Positions 9,727-20,883 of a DNA stretch of 64,000 nucleotides are shown piece by piece. Location of the stretch: assembly GCA_963695375.1 (NCBI GenBank), contig OY968767.1, positions 2,170,001 to 2,234,000 of the forward strand, given 5' to 3'. The DNA is from JACCVL01 sp963695375 (GTDB lineage: Bacteria; Actinomycetota; Actinomycetes; Propionibacteriales; Nocardioidaceae). The position numbers and the translations under genes were made by a program. Every line of letters begins with the position of its first letter. Position 1 is the stretch's first letter. The notes under the pieces were generated by a model. The model did no database searches and had not been told where the DNA came from. It worked only from the letters and a program-made list of their open reading frames with translations.

Positions 9727-10917
9727 GTGAGGACGATCGACGACCTCGGAGACCTCCGGGGCCGGACCGTGCTGGTCCGCAGCGACCTCAACGTCCCGCT
9801 CAACGGGACCACCATCACCGACGACGGCCGGATCCGGGCCAGCGTGCCGACCCTGGACCGGCTCCGTGCCGCCGGCGCCCGGGTCGTCGTCCTCGCCCAC
9901 CTCGGCCGCCCCGAGGGCGAGCCGGACGACCGATACTCGCTCGCACCGGTCGCCGGCAGGCTCGGTGAGCTGCTCGACGCCGACGTCCCGCTGGCCCGCG
10001 ACGTCGCGGGGGACAGTGCCCGCTCGACGGTCGCCGGCCTCGCCGACGGGGACGTCGCGCTGCTCGAGAACGTGCGCTTCGAGGCCGGCGAGACCAGCAA
10101 GGACGCGGATCAGCGGGCCGCGCTGGCCGAGCGCTGGGCGGCGCTGGGGGACGCGTTCGTCTCCGACGGGTTCGGCGTCGTGCACCGCCGCCAGGCCAGC
10201 GTGTGCGACGTCGCGGAGCGGCTGCCGGCCGCGGCGGGGGACCTCGTCCGGTCCGAGGTGGAGGTCCTCGGCAGGCTGGTGCGGGACCCGCAGCACCCCT
10301 ACGTCGTGGTGCTCGGCGGGTCCAAGGTCTCGGACAAGCTCGGCGTCATCGACAGCCTGCTGGGCGTCTCCGACGAGCTGCTGATCGGCGGCGGCATGGT
10401 GTTCACCTTCCTGGCCGCGCAGGGGCATCAGGTGGGACGGAGCCTGCTGGAGCAGGACCAGCTCGACGTGGTGCGCGGCCACCTGCAGCGGGCCGAGCGG
10501 GAGGGCGTCCGCATCGGGCTGCCCACCGACGTCGTCGTCGCCGACGAGGTGACCGCCGAGGCGAAGGCTCAGGTGGTCCCGGTGCACGAGATCCCGGCGG
10601 AGGCGATCGGGCTGGACATCGGGCCGGACTCCGCAGCCGCCTTCGCCGCGCGGATCGCCGGCGCGGCCACCACGTTCTGGAACGGCCCGATGGGCGTGTT
10701 CGAGATCGACCAGTTCGCCGCCGGGACCCGCGCGGTCGCCGACGCGCTCGCCCACGCCGACGGGTTCACCGTCGTCGGCGGGGGCGACAGCGCCGCGGCC
10801 GTCCGCCGGCTCGGTTTCGACGACGCGGCGTTCGGCCACATCTCCACCGGGGGTGGCGCGAGCCTCGAACTGCTCGAAGGCAAGACGCTGCCCGGTCTCG
10901 TGGTCCTGGAGGGCTGA
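9727..10917 (+). CDS. pgk: Phosphoglycerate kinase
   Basis: This kinase transfers phosphate from 1,3-bisphosphoglycerate to ADP in glycolysis. The 396 residues include the N-terminal substrate loop VLVRSDLNVPLN, LLENVRF, the hinge and nucleotide region (LGGSKVSDKLGVI), and the C-terminal GGGDSAAAVRRLG and STGGGASLELLEG motifs. The GTG start sits 10 nt after gap, with only a weak ribosome site, so coupling to gap translation is likely. Confidence 0.97.
   Translation: MRTIDDLGDLRGRTVLVRSDLNVPLNGTTITDDGRIRASVPTLDRLRAAGARVVVLAHLGRPEGEPDDRYSLAPVAGRLGELLDADVPLARDVAGDSARSTVAGLADGDVALLENVRFEAGETSKDADQRAALAERWAALGDAFVSDGFGVVHRRQASVCDVAERLPAAAGDLVRSEVEVLGRLVRDPQHPYVVVLGGSKVSDKLGVIDSLLGVSDELLIGGGMVFTFLAAQGHQVGRSLLEQDQLDVVRGHLQRAEREGVRIGLPTDVVVADEVTAEAKAQVVPVHEIPAEAIGLDIGPDSAAAFAARIAGAATTFWNGPMGVFEIDQFAAGTRAVADALAHADGFTVVGGGDSAAAVRRLGFDDAAFGHISTGGGASLELLEGKTLPGLVVLEG
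10908..10913 (+). promoter_or_regulatory. Ribosome binding site that decides a CTG start for tpiA
   Basis: GGAGGG, inside the last codons of pgk, lies exactly 7 nt before CTG 10921. It is too far from the in-frame TTG at 10948 to serve that codon. Confidence 0.5.
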
Positions 10918-10920
10918 ACC

Positions 10921-11721
10921 CTGAACGCACCGGAGTCCCGGCTGCCGTTGATGGCCGGCAACTGGAAGTCGCACCTGAACCATCACGAGGCCGTGGTCCT
11001 GGTCCAGCGGCTGGCCTGGACGCTGCGCGACAAGTCGCACGACCCGGCCCGGTCGGAGGTCGTCGTGCTGCCGCCGTTCACCGATCTGCGCAGCGTGCAG
11101 ACGCTGGTCGACGGGGACCGGCTCGCCCTCGGGTACGGCGCCCAGGACGTGTCCGCGCACGACGGCGGCGCGCACACCGGGGAGGTCACCGCCGCGATGC
11201 TCGCCGCGCTCGGCTGCGGCTATGTCGTGGTCGGCCACTCCGAGCGACGCGAACAGCACGCGGAGAGCGACGAGCTGGTCAACGCGAAGGCCCGGCAGGC
11301 GCTGGGGCACGGGCTGACGCCGATCGTCTGCGTCGGCGAGGGGTTGGAGATCCGCCAGGCGGGGGAGCACGTCGCACATGTCCTCGCCCAGGTGGACGGC
11401 TCGCTCGCCGGGCTCGACCCCGGCCAGGTGGCCGCGGTCGTGCTGGCGTACGAGCCGGTGTGGGCGATCGGCACCGGTGAGGTGGCCACGCCGCAGGACG
11501 CCCAGGAGGTGTGTGCGGCGGTGCGCGCCCGGGTGGCGGGGACGTGGGGGGACGACACCGCCGCCGCGGTGCGTATCCTGTACGGCGGCTCGGTCAAGGC
11601 GGCGAACGTCGCCGCCCTGATGACCGAGCCCGACGTGGACGGGGCGCTCGTCGGAGGGGCCAGCCTGCAGGCGGAGGAGTTCGCCGGCATCTGCCGCTTC
11701 TACGACCTTCCCGTGCTGTGA
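10921..11721 (+). CDS. tpiA: Triosephosphate isomerase (probable CTG start)
   Basis: This enzyme interconverts dihydroxyacetone phosphate and glyceraldehyde 3-phosphate. The catalytic lysine is in LMAGNWKS, the histidine in GHSERR and the glutamate in YEPVWAIGTG, with the phosphate loop YGGSVK near the end. The only conventional in-frame starts (TTG 10948, ATG 10951) would remove the conserved RLPL that forms the first beta strand. CTG 10921 keeps it, gives 266 residues, and has a well-spaced GGAGGG 7 nt upstream. Function is certain; the start is an inference. Confidence 0.93.
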   Translation: MNAPESRLPLMAGNWKSHLNHHEAVVLVQRLAWTLRDKSHDPARSEVVVLPPFTDLRSVQTLVDGDRLALGYGAQDVSAHDGGAHTGEVTAAMLAALGCGYVVVGHSERREQHAESDELVNAKARQALGHGLTPIVCVGEGLEIRQAGEHVAHVLAQVDGSLAGLDPGQVAAVVLAYEPVWAIGTGEVATPQDAQEVCAAVRARVAGTWGDDTAAAVRILYGGSVKAANVAALMTEPDVDGALVGGASLQAEEFAGICRFYDLPVL

Positions 11722-11760
11722 CGCCCCCCGGACGACTGCGCGAGTGAGGCCTGTACCGCC

Positions 11761-11997
11761 GTGATCTTGACCTTCTCCATCCTGCTCATCATCTGCAGCC
11801 TGCTGCTGATCGTGCTGGTGCTGCTGCACAAGGGCCGTGGCGGTGGCATGTCGGACATGTTCGGGGGCGGGATGTCATCCAGCCTGGGCGGGTCGTCGGT
11901 CGCGGAGAAGAACCTGGACCGGATCACCGTCGGGATCGGCGTGGTCTGGATGCTGTGCGTGTTCGCGCTGGGAATCTTGCTCAAGGCCCAGGCATGA
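11761..11997 (+). CDS. secG: SecG, preprotein translocase subunit
   Basis: This small membrane protein stimulates the SecYEG channel. The 78 residues form two hydrophobic helices (about residues 2-22 and 53-74) joined by a Gly/Ser/Met-rich cytoplasmic loop with the family motif HKGRGGGMSDMFGG. Position after tpiA is conserved across actinobacteria. It starts at GTG 11761, 39 nt after tpiA. Confidence 0.93.
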   Translation: MILTFSILLIICSLLLIVLVLLHKGRGGGMSDMFGGGMSSSLGGSSVAEKNLDRITVGIGVVWMLCVFALGILLKAQA

Positions 11998-12038
11998 GCG
12001 CACCATGGACGATGTGCCGACGATGAGGAGTGCGTGAC

Positions 12039-12395
12039 GTGGCTGGAGGATCTGCGATCCGCGGGAGCCGGGTGGGTGCCGGACCGATGGGAGAGGCGGA
12101 GCGCGGCGAGGCGGCACCCCGGCAGACGGTGTCGTACTACTGCGCGCACGGGCACCACACCCAGCCCAGCTTCGCGATGGACGCCGTCGTGCCGGACGAG
12201 TGGGACTGCCCGCGGTGCGGGCTGCCCGCCAGCCGGGACTCGGAGAACCCGCCGCCGCCGCCGCGGATCGAGCCGTACAAGACCCACCTGGCCTACGTCA
12301 AGGAGCGGCGGTCGGACGCCGAGGCGCGGGAGATCCTGGATGAGGCGCTGACCACGCTTCGGGACAAGCGCAAGCGCGGCGAGATCGTCTTCTGA
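12039..12395 (+). CDS. rbpA: RbpA, RNA polymerase-binding protein
   Basis: RbpA is an actinobacterial transcription factor that binds RNA polymerase and group I/II sigma factors and stabilises open promoters. The 118-residue product begins with the diagnostic N-terminal tail (IRGSRVGAGPMGEAERG). It has a core domain with potential metal ligands (CAHGH and CPRCG) and ends in the sigma-interacting helix (SDAEAREILDEALTTLRDKR). GTG 12039 is chosen because GAGGAG lies 8 nt upstream. It is convergent with pgl. Confidence 0.96.
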   Translation: MAGGSAIRGSRVGAGPMGEAERGEAAPRQTVSYYCAHGHHTQPSFAMDAVVPDEWDCPRCGLPASRDSENPPPPPRIEPYKTHLAYVKERRSDAEAREILDEALTTLRDKRKRGEIVF

Positions 12396-12404
12396 GCGGT
12401 CCGG

Positions 12405-13187
12405 TCACGGCGACGCGATCCGCCGCAGCCCGGTCGGCACGGCCGAGGCCGCGTCGCGGTCCAGCAGCCACAGTGTCCGGTCCCGCCCCCGCGGGCCGGC
12501 CGCGGGCACCTGGAGCCGACCGGCGTCGCTGAGCGCGTTCCGGACCGCCGCGGCCTTGTCCGGCCCGGCGACCAGGAACCACACCTCGCGGGCCCGGTCC
12601 AGCGCGGGGAAGGTCAGCGAGATCCTGGTCGGCGGGGGCTTGGGGGAGTGCCGCACCGCGACCACGCTCCGGGTGTCGTAGACCGCCGGATGCTCGGGGA
12701 ACAGCGACGCGACGTGGCCGTCCGGCCCCACTCCGAGCATCAACACGTCGAAGGTCGGGACGTCGCCGTGGTCCTCCGGCCGGGCCTGCGCGGCCAGCGC
12801 CTCGGCATAACCGGCAGCCACCGCGTCCGGGTCGTCGCCCGCCGGGCCGTCGGTCCCGGGGACCGGGTGCACGAGCGTGGGGTCCAGCGGCAGTGCGTCG
12901 AGCAGGTCGGCCCGGGCCTGGCCCTCGTTCCGATCCGGGTCGTCGCTCGGGACGAAGCGCTCGTCGCCCCACCACACGTGCACGGCGCGCCAGTCGACCG
13001 CGGCCCGGGCGGGGGAGTCCCGCACCGCGCGGTGCACCGCACGGGCGATGCCGCCGCCGGTCAGCACCAGCTGCGCCGCTCGGCCGGAGCTCTGCACGTC
13101 CACCAGTCGGGTCACCAGCCGGGCCGCCACCGCCTGGGCCAGCACCTCGGCGGTGCGGTGCACGACCACCGTCGGGGTGCCGGTCAT
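12405..13187 (-). CDS. pgl: 6-phosphogluconolactonase
   Basis: This enzyme hydrolyses 6-phosphogluconolactone in the oxidative pentose phosphate pathway. The 260-residue protein shows the family motifs VLTGGGIA, WWGDERFVP and the GVGPDGHVASLFP loop. ATG 13187 overlaps the opcA stop by 4 nt. It is the last gene of the tkt-tal-pgi-zwf-opcA-pgl operon. Confidence 0.95.
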   Translation of the reverse strand: MTGTPTVVVHRTAEVLAQAVAARLVTRLVDVQSSGRAAQLVLTGGGIARAVHRAVRDSPARAAVDWRAVHVWWGDERFVPSDDPDRNEGQARADLLDALPLDPTLVHPVPGTDGPAGDDPDAVAAGYAEALAAQARPEDHGDVPTFDVLMLGVGPDGHVASLFPEHPAVYDTRSVVAVRHSPKPPPTRISLTFPALDRAREVWFLVAGPDKAAAVRNALSDAGRLQVPAAGPRGRDRTLWLLDRDAASAVPTGLRRIASP

Positions 13188-14203
13188 GCGCGCGGCTTGG
13201 GCGTCGCGGCGCGCTTGCGGGTCCGCGTGGTCCGCGCCGTCTTCGCCGTCGTCGTCACCTGGCTCTGCGTGCGGCGCGGTGGCCGCCGGGTCGGATTCCG
13301 GCCGGACCGGGCCAGCAGCTGCACGGTGTCCTCGTAGACGTCGTCGTTGTCCAGCCGGCGCAGCTCCTCGGCGAGCAGCTCGGCCACCTCGCGGCGCTGC
13401 AGCGCCACCGGCCGGTCGGCCTCACCGGGGATGGTGAACATCGCCAGCCGGCCGTCCGATCGGTGCAGGGCGATGTCGCCGTGGCTGGAGTGCAGCGCCA
13501 CCGAGGTGATGCCCGGCCCGCGGCCCGGACGAAGGTCGACGTCGACCTGGCAGCGGCTGCGCAGCCAGGCCGCCATCAGCTCCGCGCTCGGGTTGTTCCG
13601 GTTCGCCTCGACGGTGGCCGCACTGATCCGCACCGGGTGCTGGTCGAGCCCGGCCGCGAGCAGGGCCCGCCACGGGGTGAGCCGGGTCCAGGCCAGGTCG
13701 GTGTCACCGGGGGAGTGGTGTCTGGCCCGCTTGGCCAGCACGGTGGTCTTCGCCCGGGTGGCGGCCGCCGCGTCGGTGATCCGGCGCTTGGCGAGCGTGC
13801 CCAGCGGGTCGGCGGACACGTCGTCCGGGGCGTCGGTGGGCCACCAGGCCACCACCGGCGAGTCGGGCAGCAGCAGCGGCGTGACGACCGACACCGGGTG
13901 GTCCGCGAGCTCGCCGGACAGTCGCAGCAGCACCGTCTCACCGGAGCCGCTCTGCCCGATCGACACCTCGGCGTCGAGCCGGGCCCGGCCCCGCCGGGCT
14001 CCCCGAAGCACGCCGAGCACCCGGGACGGGTGCTCGGTCGACACCTCCCGGGCGGCCTGCATCGCATGCTCGTGGTTGGCCTCGTCGGTCACCACGACGA
14101 ACGTCAGCACCATGCCCATGGCCGGGCTGCCGGCCCGTCGCCGGGCCTGCAGCAGGGCCGACGAGACCGCGCTCGCGGAGGTGTCGGTCAGGTCGATCCG
14201 CAT
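13184..14203 (-). CDS. opcA: OpcA, glucose-6-phosphate dehydrogenase assembly protein
   Basis: OpcA is needed for assembly or redox activation of glucose-6-phosphate dehydrogenase in actinobacteria and cyanobacteria. The 339-residue protein shows typical OpcA blocks (LTFVVVTDE, HPSRVLGV, LPDSPVVAWWPTDAP) and ends with a basic Lys/Arg tail. It starts at ATG 14203, 39 nt after zwf, in the invariant zwf-opcA-pgl order. Confidence 0.95.
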   Translation of the reverse strand: MRIDLTDTSASAVSSALLQARRRAGSPAMGMVLTFVVVTDEANHEHAMQAAREVSTEHPSRVLGVLRGARRGRARLDAEVSIGQSGSGETVLLRLSGELADHPVSVVTPLLLPDSPVVAWWPTDAPDDVSADPLGTLAKRRITDAAAATRAKTTVLAKRARHHSPGDTDLAWTRLTPWRALLAAGLDQHPVRISAATVEANRNNPSAELMAAWLRSRCQVDVDLRPGRGPGITSVALHSSHGDIALHRSDGRLAMFTIPGEADRPVALQRREVAELLAEELRRLDNDDVYEDTVQLLARSGRNPTRRPPRRTQSQVTTTAKTARTTRTRKRAATPKPRA

Positions 14204-14242
14204 TGCAGCCGCCTCACTGATCGTCGGGTGCCGGTCACGGGC

Positions 14243-15765
14243 TCACGGCCGGCGCCAGGTGCGGCCGTCGCGGGCGAGCATCTCCGCCGCCGACGCCGGC
14301 CCCCAGGAACCCGCCGGATAGGTCTCGGGCTTCCCGTTCTCCGCCCACGAGCGCACGATCGGGTCCAGGATCTGCCAGGACAGCTCGACCTCCTCGTGCT
14401 GGGGGAACAGCGGGGGGTCACCGAGCAGCACGTCGAGGATCAGCCGCTCGTAGGCCTCCGGGCTGGACTCGACGAACGCCCCGCCGTACGCGAAGTCCAT
14501 GTTGACGTCCCGCAGCTCCATCGCGGTGCCCGGCACCTTGGCGCCGAAGCGGAGGGTCACGCCCTCGTCCGGCTGGATGCGCATGACCAGGGCGTTCTGC
14601 CCGAGCTCCTCGGTCGAGGTCTGGGTGAACGGCAGGTGCGGCGCGCGCTTGAACACCACCGCCACCTCGGTGACCCGGCGGCCGAGCCGCTTGCCGGTCC
14701 GCAGGTAGAACGGCACCCCGGCCCAGCGCCGGTTCTCCACGTCCAGCCGGATCGCCGCGAACGTCTCGGTGGTGGAGCTGGCGGAGATGTCGTCCTCGTC
14801 GCAATAGCCGATCACCTTCTGACCGCCCTGCCAGCCGGCGCCGTACTGGCCGCGCGCGGTGTGCAGGTCCAGCCGCTCCGGCACCCGGACCGACGCCAGC
14901 ACCTTCTGCTTCTCCCGGCGCAGGTTGCGGGCTTCGAACGACGTGGGGTCCTCCATCGCGATCAGCGCCATCAGCTGGAGCAGGTGGTTCTGCATCACGT
15001 CGCGAGCCGCGCCAATGCCGTCGTAGTAGCCGGCGCGGCCGCCGATGCCGATGTCCTCGGCCATCGTGATCTGCACGTGGTCCACGTAGTTGGAGTTCCA
15101 GACCGGCTCGAACATCGCGTTCGCGAACCGGAACGCCAGGATGTTCTGGACCGTCTCCTTGCCGAGGTAGTGGTCGATCCGGAACACCGCCTGCGGCGGG
15201 AACACGTCGGACACGACGTCGTTGAGCTGCCGGGCCGACGTGAGGTCGTGGCCGAACGGCTTCTCGATCACGACCCGTCGCCAGGAGCCACCCTCGGCGC
15301 TGGCCAGCCCGTGCTCCTTGAGCTGTCCGACCACGTCGGGGAAGAAGCCGGGCGGGATGGAGAGGTAGAACGCGTGGTTGCCGGCCGTCCCCCGGACCTC
15401 GTCGAGCTCGGCGACCGTCTCGGCGAGCCGGCCGAACGCCTCGTCGTCGGAGAAGTCCCCGGAGACGAAGCGGAACCCCTCGGCCAGCTGCCGCCAGGTC
15501 TCCTCGCGGAACGGGGTGCGCGAGTGCGCCTTCACCGCGTCGTGCACCACCTGGGCGAAGTCCTGGTTCTCCCAGTCCCGCCGGGCGAAGCCCACCAGCG
15601 CGAACCCGGGCGGCAGCAGTCCCCGGTTGGCCAGGTCGTACACCGCCGGCATCAGCTTCTTGCGGGACAGGTCGCCGGTGACCCCGAACAGCACCAGGCT
15701 GCACGGCCCGGCGATGCGTGGCAGTCGGCGGTCCTGCGGGTCCCGAAGCGGGTTCGGGGAGACGC

Positions 15766-15769
<4 letters not shown>
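14243..15769 (-). CDS. zwf: Glucose-6-phosphate 1-dehydrogenase
   Basis: This enzyme oxidises glucose 6-phosphate with NADP as entry to the oxidative pentose phosphate pathway. The 508 residues carry the coenzyme motif GVTGDLSRKKL near residue 32 and the substrate motif RIDHYLGKE. The GTG start overlaps the pgi stop (GTGA), so the two are translationally coupled. OpcA, its assembly factor, follows. Confidence 0.98.
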
Positions 15770-17432
<1,663 letters not shown>

Positions 17433-17436
<4 letters not shown>

Positions 17437-18563
17437 GCGGGGCCGCCGCCACTGCCGCCGGCGCCGGGCTCCAGGGCGGACTCGACGGTCTGGAGCAGCT
17501 CGGCCCACGACTTCTCGAACTTCTCCACCCCCTCGCGCTCGAGCACCGCGATGACGTCGTCGTAGTCGATGCCGAGCTTCGCCAGCCGGTCCAGCACGTC
17601 GTGCGCCTCGGCGTAGGACCCGGTCACCGTGTCCGCGGACGCGTCACCGTGCTCGGCGACCGCCTCCAAGGTGGCCTCCGGCATCGTGTTCACCGTGTCC
17701 GGGGCGACCAGGTTGTCCACGTACAGGGTGTCCGGCAGCGCATCGTCCTTGACCGAGGTGGACGCCCACAGCGGCCGTTGCCGGTTCGCGCCGGCCGTCT
17801 CCAGCCGTTGCCAGCGGTCGGACCCGATGACCCGCTCGTACCGCTCGTAGGCGAGCCGGGCGTTGGCGACGGCGGCCGTCGAGCGCAGCGCGCGGGCCTC
17901 GTCGGTGCCGATCTCGTCGAGCCGCTTGTCGACCTCGGAGTCGACCCGGCTGACGAAGAACGACGCCACCGAGTGGATGCCGGACAGCTCGACGCCGTGC
18001 TTGTGGGCATGCTCGAGCCCGGTCAGGTAGGCGTCCATGACGGCGTCGTAGCGGTCCAGCCCGAAGATCAGCGTGACGTTGACGCTGATGCCCTCGGCGA
18101 TCGCCGCGGTGATCGCCGGCAGTCCCTCGCTCGTGGCCGGGATCTTGACGAACAGGTTGGGCCGGTCCACCAGCCACCACAACGCGCGCGCCTCGGCCAT
18201 GGTCGGGACGGTCCGGTGCGCCAGCCGCGGGTCCACCTCCAGGCTGACCCTGCCGTCCCGGCCGCCGGTGCGACGGTGCGTCTCGGCCAGCACGTCACAC
18301 GCCCACCGCACGTCGTATGCCGTCAGCGCGCGGGCGGCCTCGCCGACCGACACCTGGCGGGCGCTGAGGTCGCGCACCTGCTCGGCGTACTCCTCGGCGT
18401 CCTGGAGCGCCTTGGCGAAGATCGTCGGGTTCGAGGTCACGCCGACCACGCCACGGTCACGCAGCGCGGCCAGCCCCCCGCCCGAGAGCCGGTCGCGGGA
18501 CAGGTCGTCGAGCCAGACGGCCACCCCCTGGTCGGCGAGTGCCTGGAGCCTGGTGTCGGTCAT
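17433..18563 (-). CDS. tal: Transaldolase
   Basis: This enzyme moves a dihydroxyacetone unit between sugar phosphates in the non-oxidative pentose phosphate pathway. The 376-residue protein matches the long actinobacterial transaldolase type, with GVTSNPTIFAKAL near the N-terminus and the Schiff-base lysine in FVKIPAT. ATG 18563 follows a GGAGGA ribosome site. The Gly-rich C-terminal tail ends in the overlap with pgi. Confidence 0.97.
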
Positions 18564-18624
18564 CGTTCCTCCGGTTCGGCGGCGGTACGGGCGGATACGC
18601 GGGCGTGCGGTGGGCGAGGGCTCC

Positions 18625-20757
18625 TCAGCCCCGGGTCGCGCTCAGGCTCTCGCGGGCGGCGGTCGCGACGGCGTCGGCGGTGATGCCGACCTTGGCGTAG
18701 ATGGTCTGGTAGTCGGCGGAGGCGCCGTAGTGCTCGATCGAGATCGTCCGGCCCGCGTCGCCCACCACCTCGTGCCAGCCCTGCGCGACACCGGCCTCGA
18801 CGCTCACCCGGGCGCGAACGGCCGGGGGCAGCACGCCGTCGCGGTAGTCCGGGTCCTGCTCGGCGAACCACTCTCGGCAGGGCATCGACACCACCCGGGC
18901 GTGGATCCCGTCGCCGGCGAGGGTCTCCCGAGCCGCCACCGCCAGCTGCACCTCGGAGCCGGTGCCCACCAGCAGCACGTCCGGCTGGACCGGGGCACCG
19001 CCCTCGTCGACGGCGTCCAGCAGCACGTAGCCGCCCCGGGCCACGCCTTCGGCCGACGCGAAGCCATCGGTGTCCCGGGGGAAGGTGGGCAGGTTCTGCC
19101 GGCTCAGCACCAAGCCGGCCGGCCGGTCGGTGTGCTCCAGCACGGTGCGCCAGGCCACCGACACCTCGTTGGCGTCCGCCGGTCGGACGACGTCCAGCCC
19201 GGGCATCGCCCGCAGCGCGGCCAGGTGCTCGATCGGCTGGTGCGTCGGGCCGTCCTCGCCGAGGCCGATGGAGTCGTGCGTCCACACGAACACCACCGGC
19301 ATCTGGGACAGCGCGGCCAGCCGCACTGCCGGGCGCATGTAGTCGCTGAAGGTGAGGAAGGTGGCGCCATAGGGGCGGGTGGCTCCGTGCAGCGCGATGC
19401 CGTTCAGGATCGCGCCCATGGCGTGCTCACGAATGCCGAAGTGCAGGTTGCGGCCGTAGCGGTTCCCGGGCCACATCGCGGTCTGCCGGTGCTCGGGGAG
19501 GAACGACGGGTCGTCCTTCATCGCGGTGTTGTTGCTCTCGGCCAGGTCGGCCGAGCCGCCCCACAGCTCTGGCAGCACCGGGGCCAGCGCGTTCAGCACC
19601 GCACCGGACGCCTTGCGGGTGGCGACGTCCTCGCCACCGGGGAAGGTCGGCAGCACGTCGGCCCAGCCGTCCGGCAGCCGACGCTCGCTCAGCCGCTCCC
19701 ACAGCTCGACCCGGTCCGGCTGGCGGGTCCGCCACTCCGAGAAGCTCTCGACCCACTGCTTGTGCGCCGCGTGCCCGCGCTCACCGGCCCGCCGGGTGTG
19801 GGCCAGCACGTCGTCGTCCACGGCGAAGCTGCGGTCGGGATCCATGCCCATGGCCCGCTTCGCGGCGGCCACCTCGTCGGCCCCGAGCGCGGAGCCGTGC
19901 GCCTTGCCGGTGTTCTGCGCGTCCGGCGCCGGCCAGGCGATGATGGTGCGCAGGATCACGAGCGACGGCCGCGACCGCTCCGCCCGGGCCGCGACCAACG
20001 CCTCGTGCAACGCGTGCACGTCCTCGGTGTAGGTCCCGTCCCGGCCTGCCTGCGCGCCGTGGCCGCCGGTCCAGTCCACCGTCTGCACCTGCCAGCCGTA
20101 CGCCTCGTAGCGCCGGCCGGTGTCCTCGCTCATGGCGACGTCGGTGTCGTCCTCGATCGAGATGTGGTTCGCGTCGTAGACGACCACCAGGTCGCCCAGC
20201 TCCTGGTGCCCGGCCCACGAGCTGGCCTCGCTGCTGATGCCCTCCTGGATGTCACCGTCGGAGGCGATCACCCAGACGGTGTGGTCGAAGGGGCTCTCGT
20301 CCGGGCCGGCGTCGGGGTCCAGCAGGCCGCGCTCCCGGCGGGCGGCCGCGGCCATGCCCACCGCGCTGGCCAGGCCCTGGCCGAGCGGCCCGGTGGTGAT
20401 CTCGACACCGGGGGTGTGGTTGACCTCCGGGTGCCCCGGGGTCCGCGAGCCCCAGGTGCGCAGCGCCTTCAGGTCGTCGAGCTCGAGCCCGTAGCCGGAC
20501 AGGTACAGCTGGACGTACTGGGTCAGGCTGGTGTGCCCGGCGGACAGCACGAACCGGTCCCGACCGGGCCACTGCGGCTCGGCCGGGTCGTGTCGCATCA
20601 GCTTCTGGTAGAGCAGGTAGGCCAGCGGGGCGAGACTCATCGCCGTGCCGGGGTGCCCGTTCCCGGTGCGCTGGACGGCGTCCATCGCCAGCGTCCGGGC
20701 GGTGTCGACCGCACGGCTGTCCAGGTCGGTCCACTCCAGCTCGGGGGAAGGTGTCAC
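18625..20757 (-). CDS. tkt: Transketolase
   Basis: This thiamine-diphosphate enzyme transfers two-carbon units between sugar phosphates. The 710-residue protein shows NGHPGTAMSLAP, the cofactor motif SDGDIQEGISSEA and the C-terminal transketolase domain. I chose GTG 20757 because family members start shortly before the WTDLD block and GGAG lies 9 nt upstream; GTG 20787 would add 10 residues. It is the first gene of the minus-strand sugar-phosphate operon, divergent from ctaB. Confidence 0.96.
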   Translation of the reverse strand: MTPSPELEWTDLDSRAVDTARTLAMDAVQRTGNGHPGTAMSLAPLAYLLYQKLMRHDPAEPQWPGRDRFVLSAGHTSLTQYVQLYLSGYGLELDDLKALRTWGSRTPGHPEVNHTPGVEITTGPLGQGLASAVGMAAAARRERGLLDPDAGPDESPFDHTVWVIASDGDIQEGISSEASSWAGHQELGDLVVVYDANHISIEDDTDVAMSEDTGRRYEAYGWQVQTVDWTGGHGAQAGRDGTYTEDVHALHEALVAARAERSRPSLVILRTIIAWPAPDAQNTGKAHGSALGADEVAAAKRAMGMDPDRSFAVDDDVLAHTRRAGERGHAAHKQWVESFSEWRTRQPDRVELWERLSERRLPDGWADVLPTFPGGEDVATRKASGAVLNALAPVLPELWGGSADLAESNNTAMKDDPSFLPEHRQTAMWPGNRYGRNLHFGIREHAMGAILNGIALHGATRPYGATFLTFSDYMRPAVRLAALSQMPVVFVWTHDSIGLGEDGPTHQPIEHLAALRAMPGLDVVRPADANEVSVAWRTVLEHTDRPAGLVLSRQNLPTFPRDTDGFASAEGVARGGYVLLDAVDEGGAPVQPDVLLVGTGSEVQLAVAARETLAGDGIHARVVSMPCREWFAEQDPDYRDGVLPPAVRARVSVEAGVAQGWHEVVGDAGRTISIEHYGASADYQTIYAKVGITADAVATAARESLSATRG

Positions 20758-20799
20758 GAGGCGGTGCTCCAGTCGGGGTCGGGTCACGGGCGCCGTTCG

Positions 20800-20805
20800 A
20801 GCCTA
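20800..20805 (-). promoter_or_regulatory. -10 box of the tkt operon
   Basis: TAGGCT on the minus strand would start transcription near 20793 and give a leader of about 36 nt before GTG 20757. This supports the shorter tkt start. Confidence 0.45.
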
Positions 20806-20855
20806 GCGAGGGATGTGTGCCGCTGCCCGTGCGCCGGTGGCCGGTCGCCGACGAC

Positions 20856-20861
20856 TACACT
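20856..20861 (+). promoter_or_regulatory. -10 box of ctaB
   Basis: TACACT would start transcription near 20868, leaving a short leader with GAGGA 5 nt before GTG 20884. The 20758-20883 interval therefore holds two back-to-back promoters. Confidence 0.45.
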
Positions 20862-20883
20862 CGCGCCGACCCCGAGGACCCCC

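Noticed and set aside
18073..20883. Plus-strand frame extending ctaB by more than 900 codons upstream
   Set aside because: It is antisense to tal and tkt. The CtaB family begins near GTG 20884, which has its own promoter and ribosome site.
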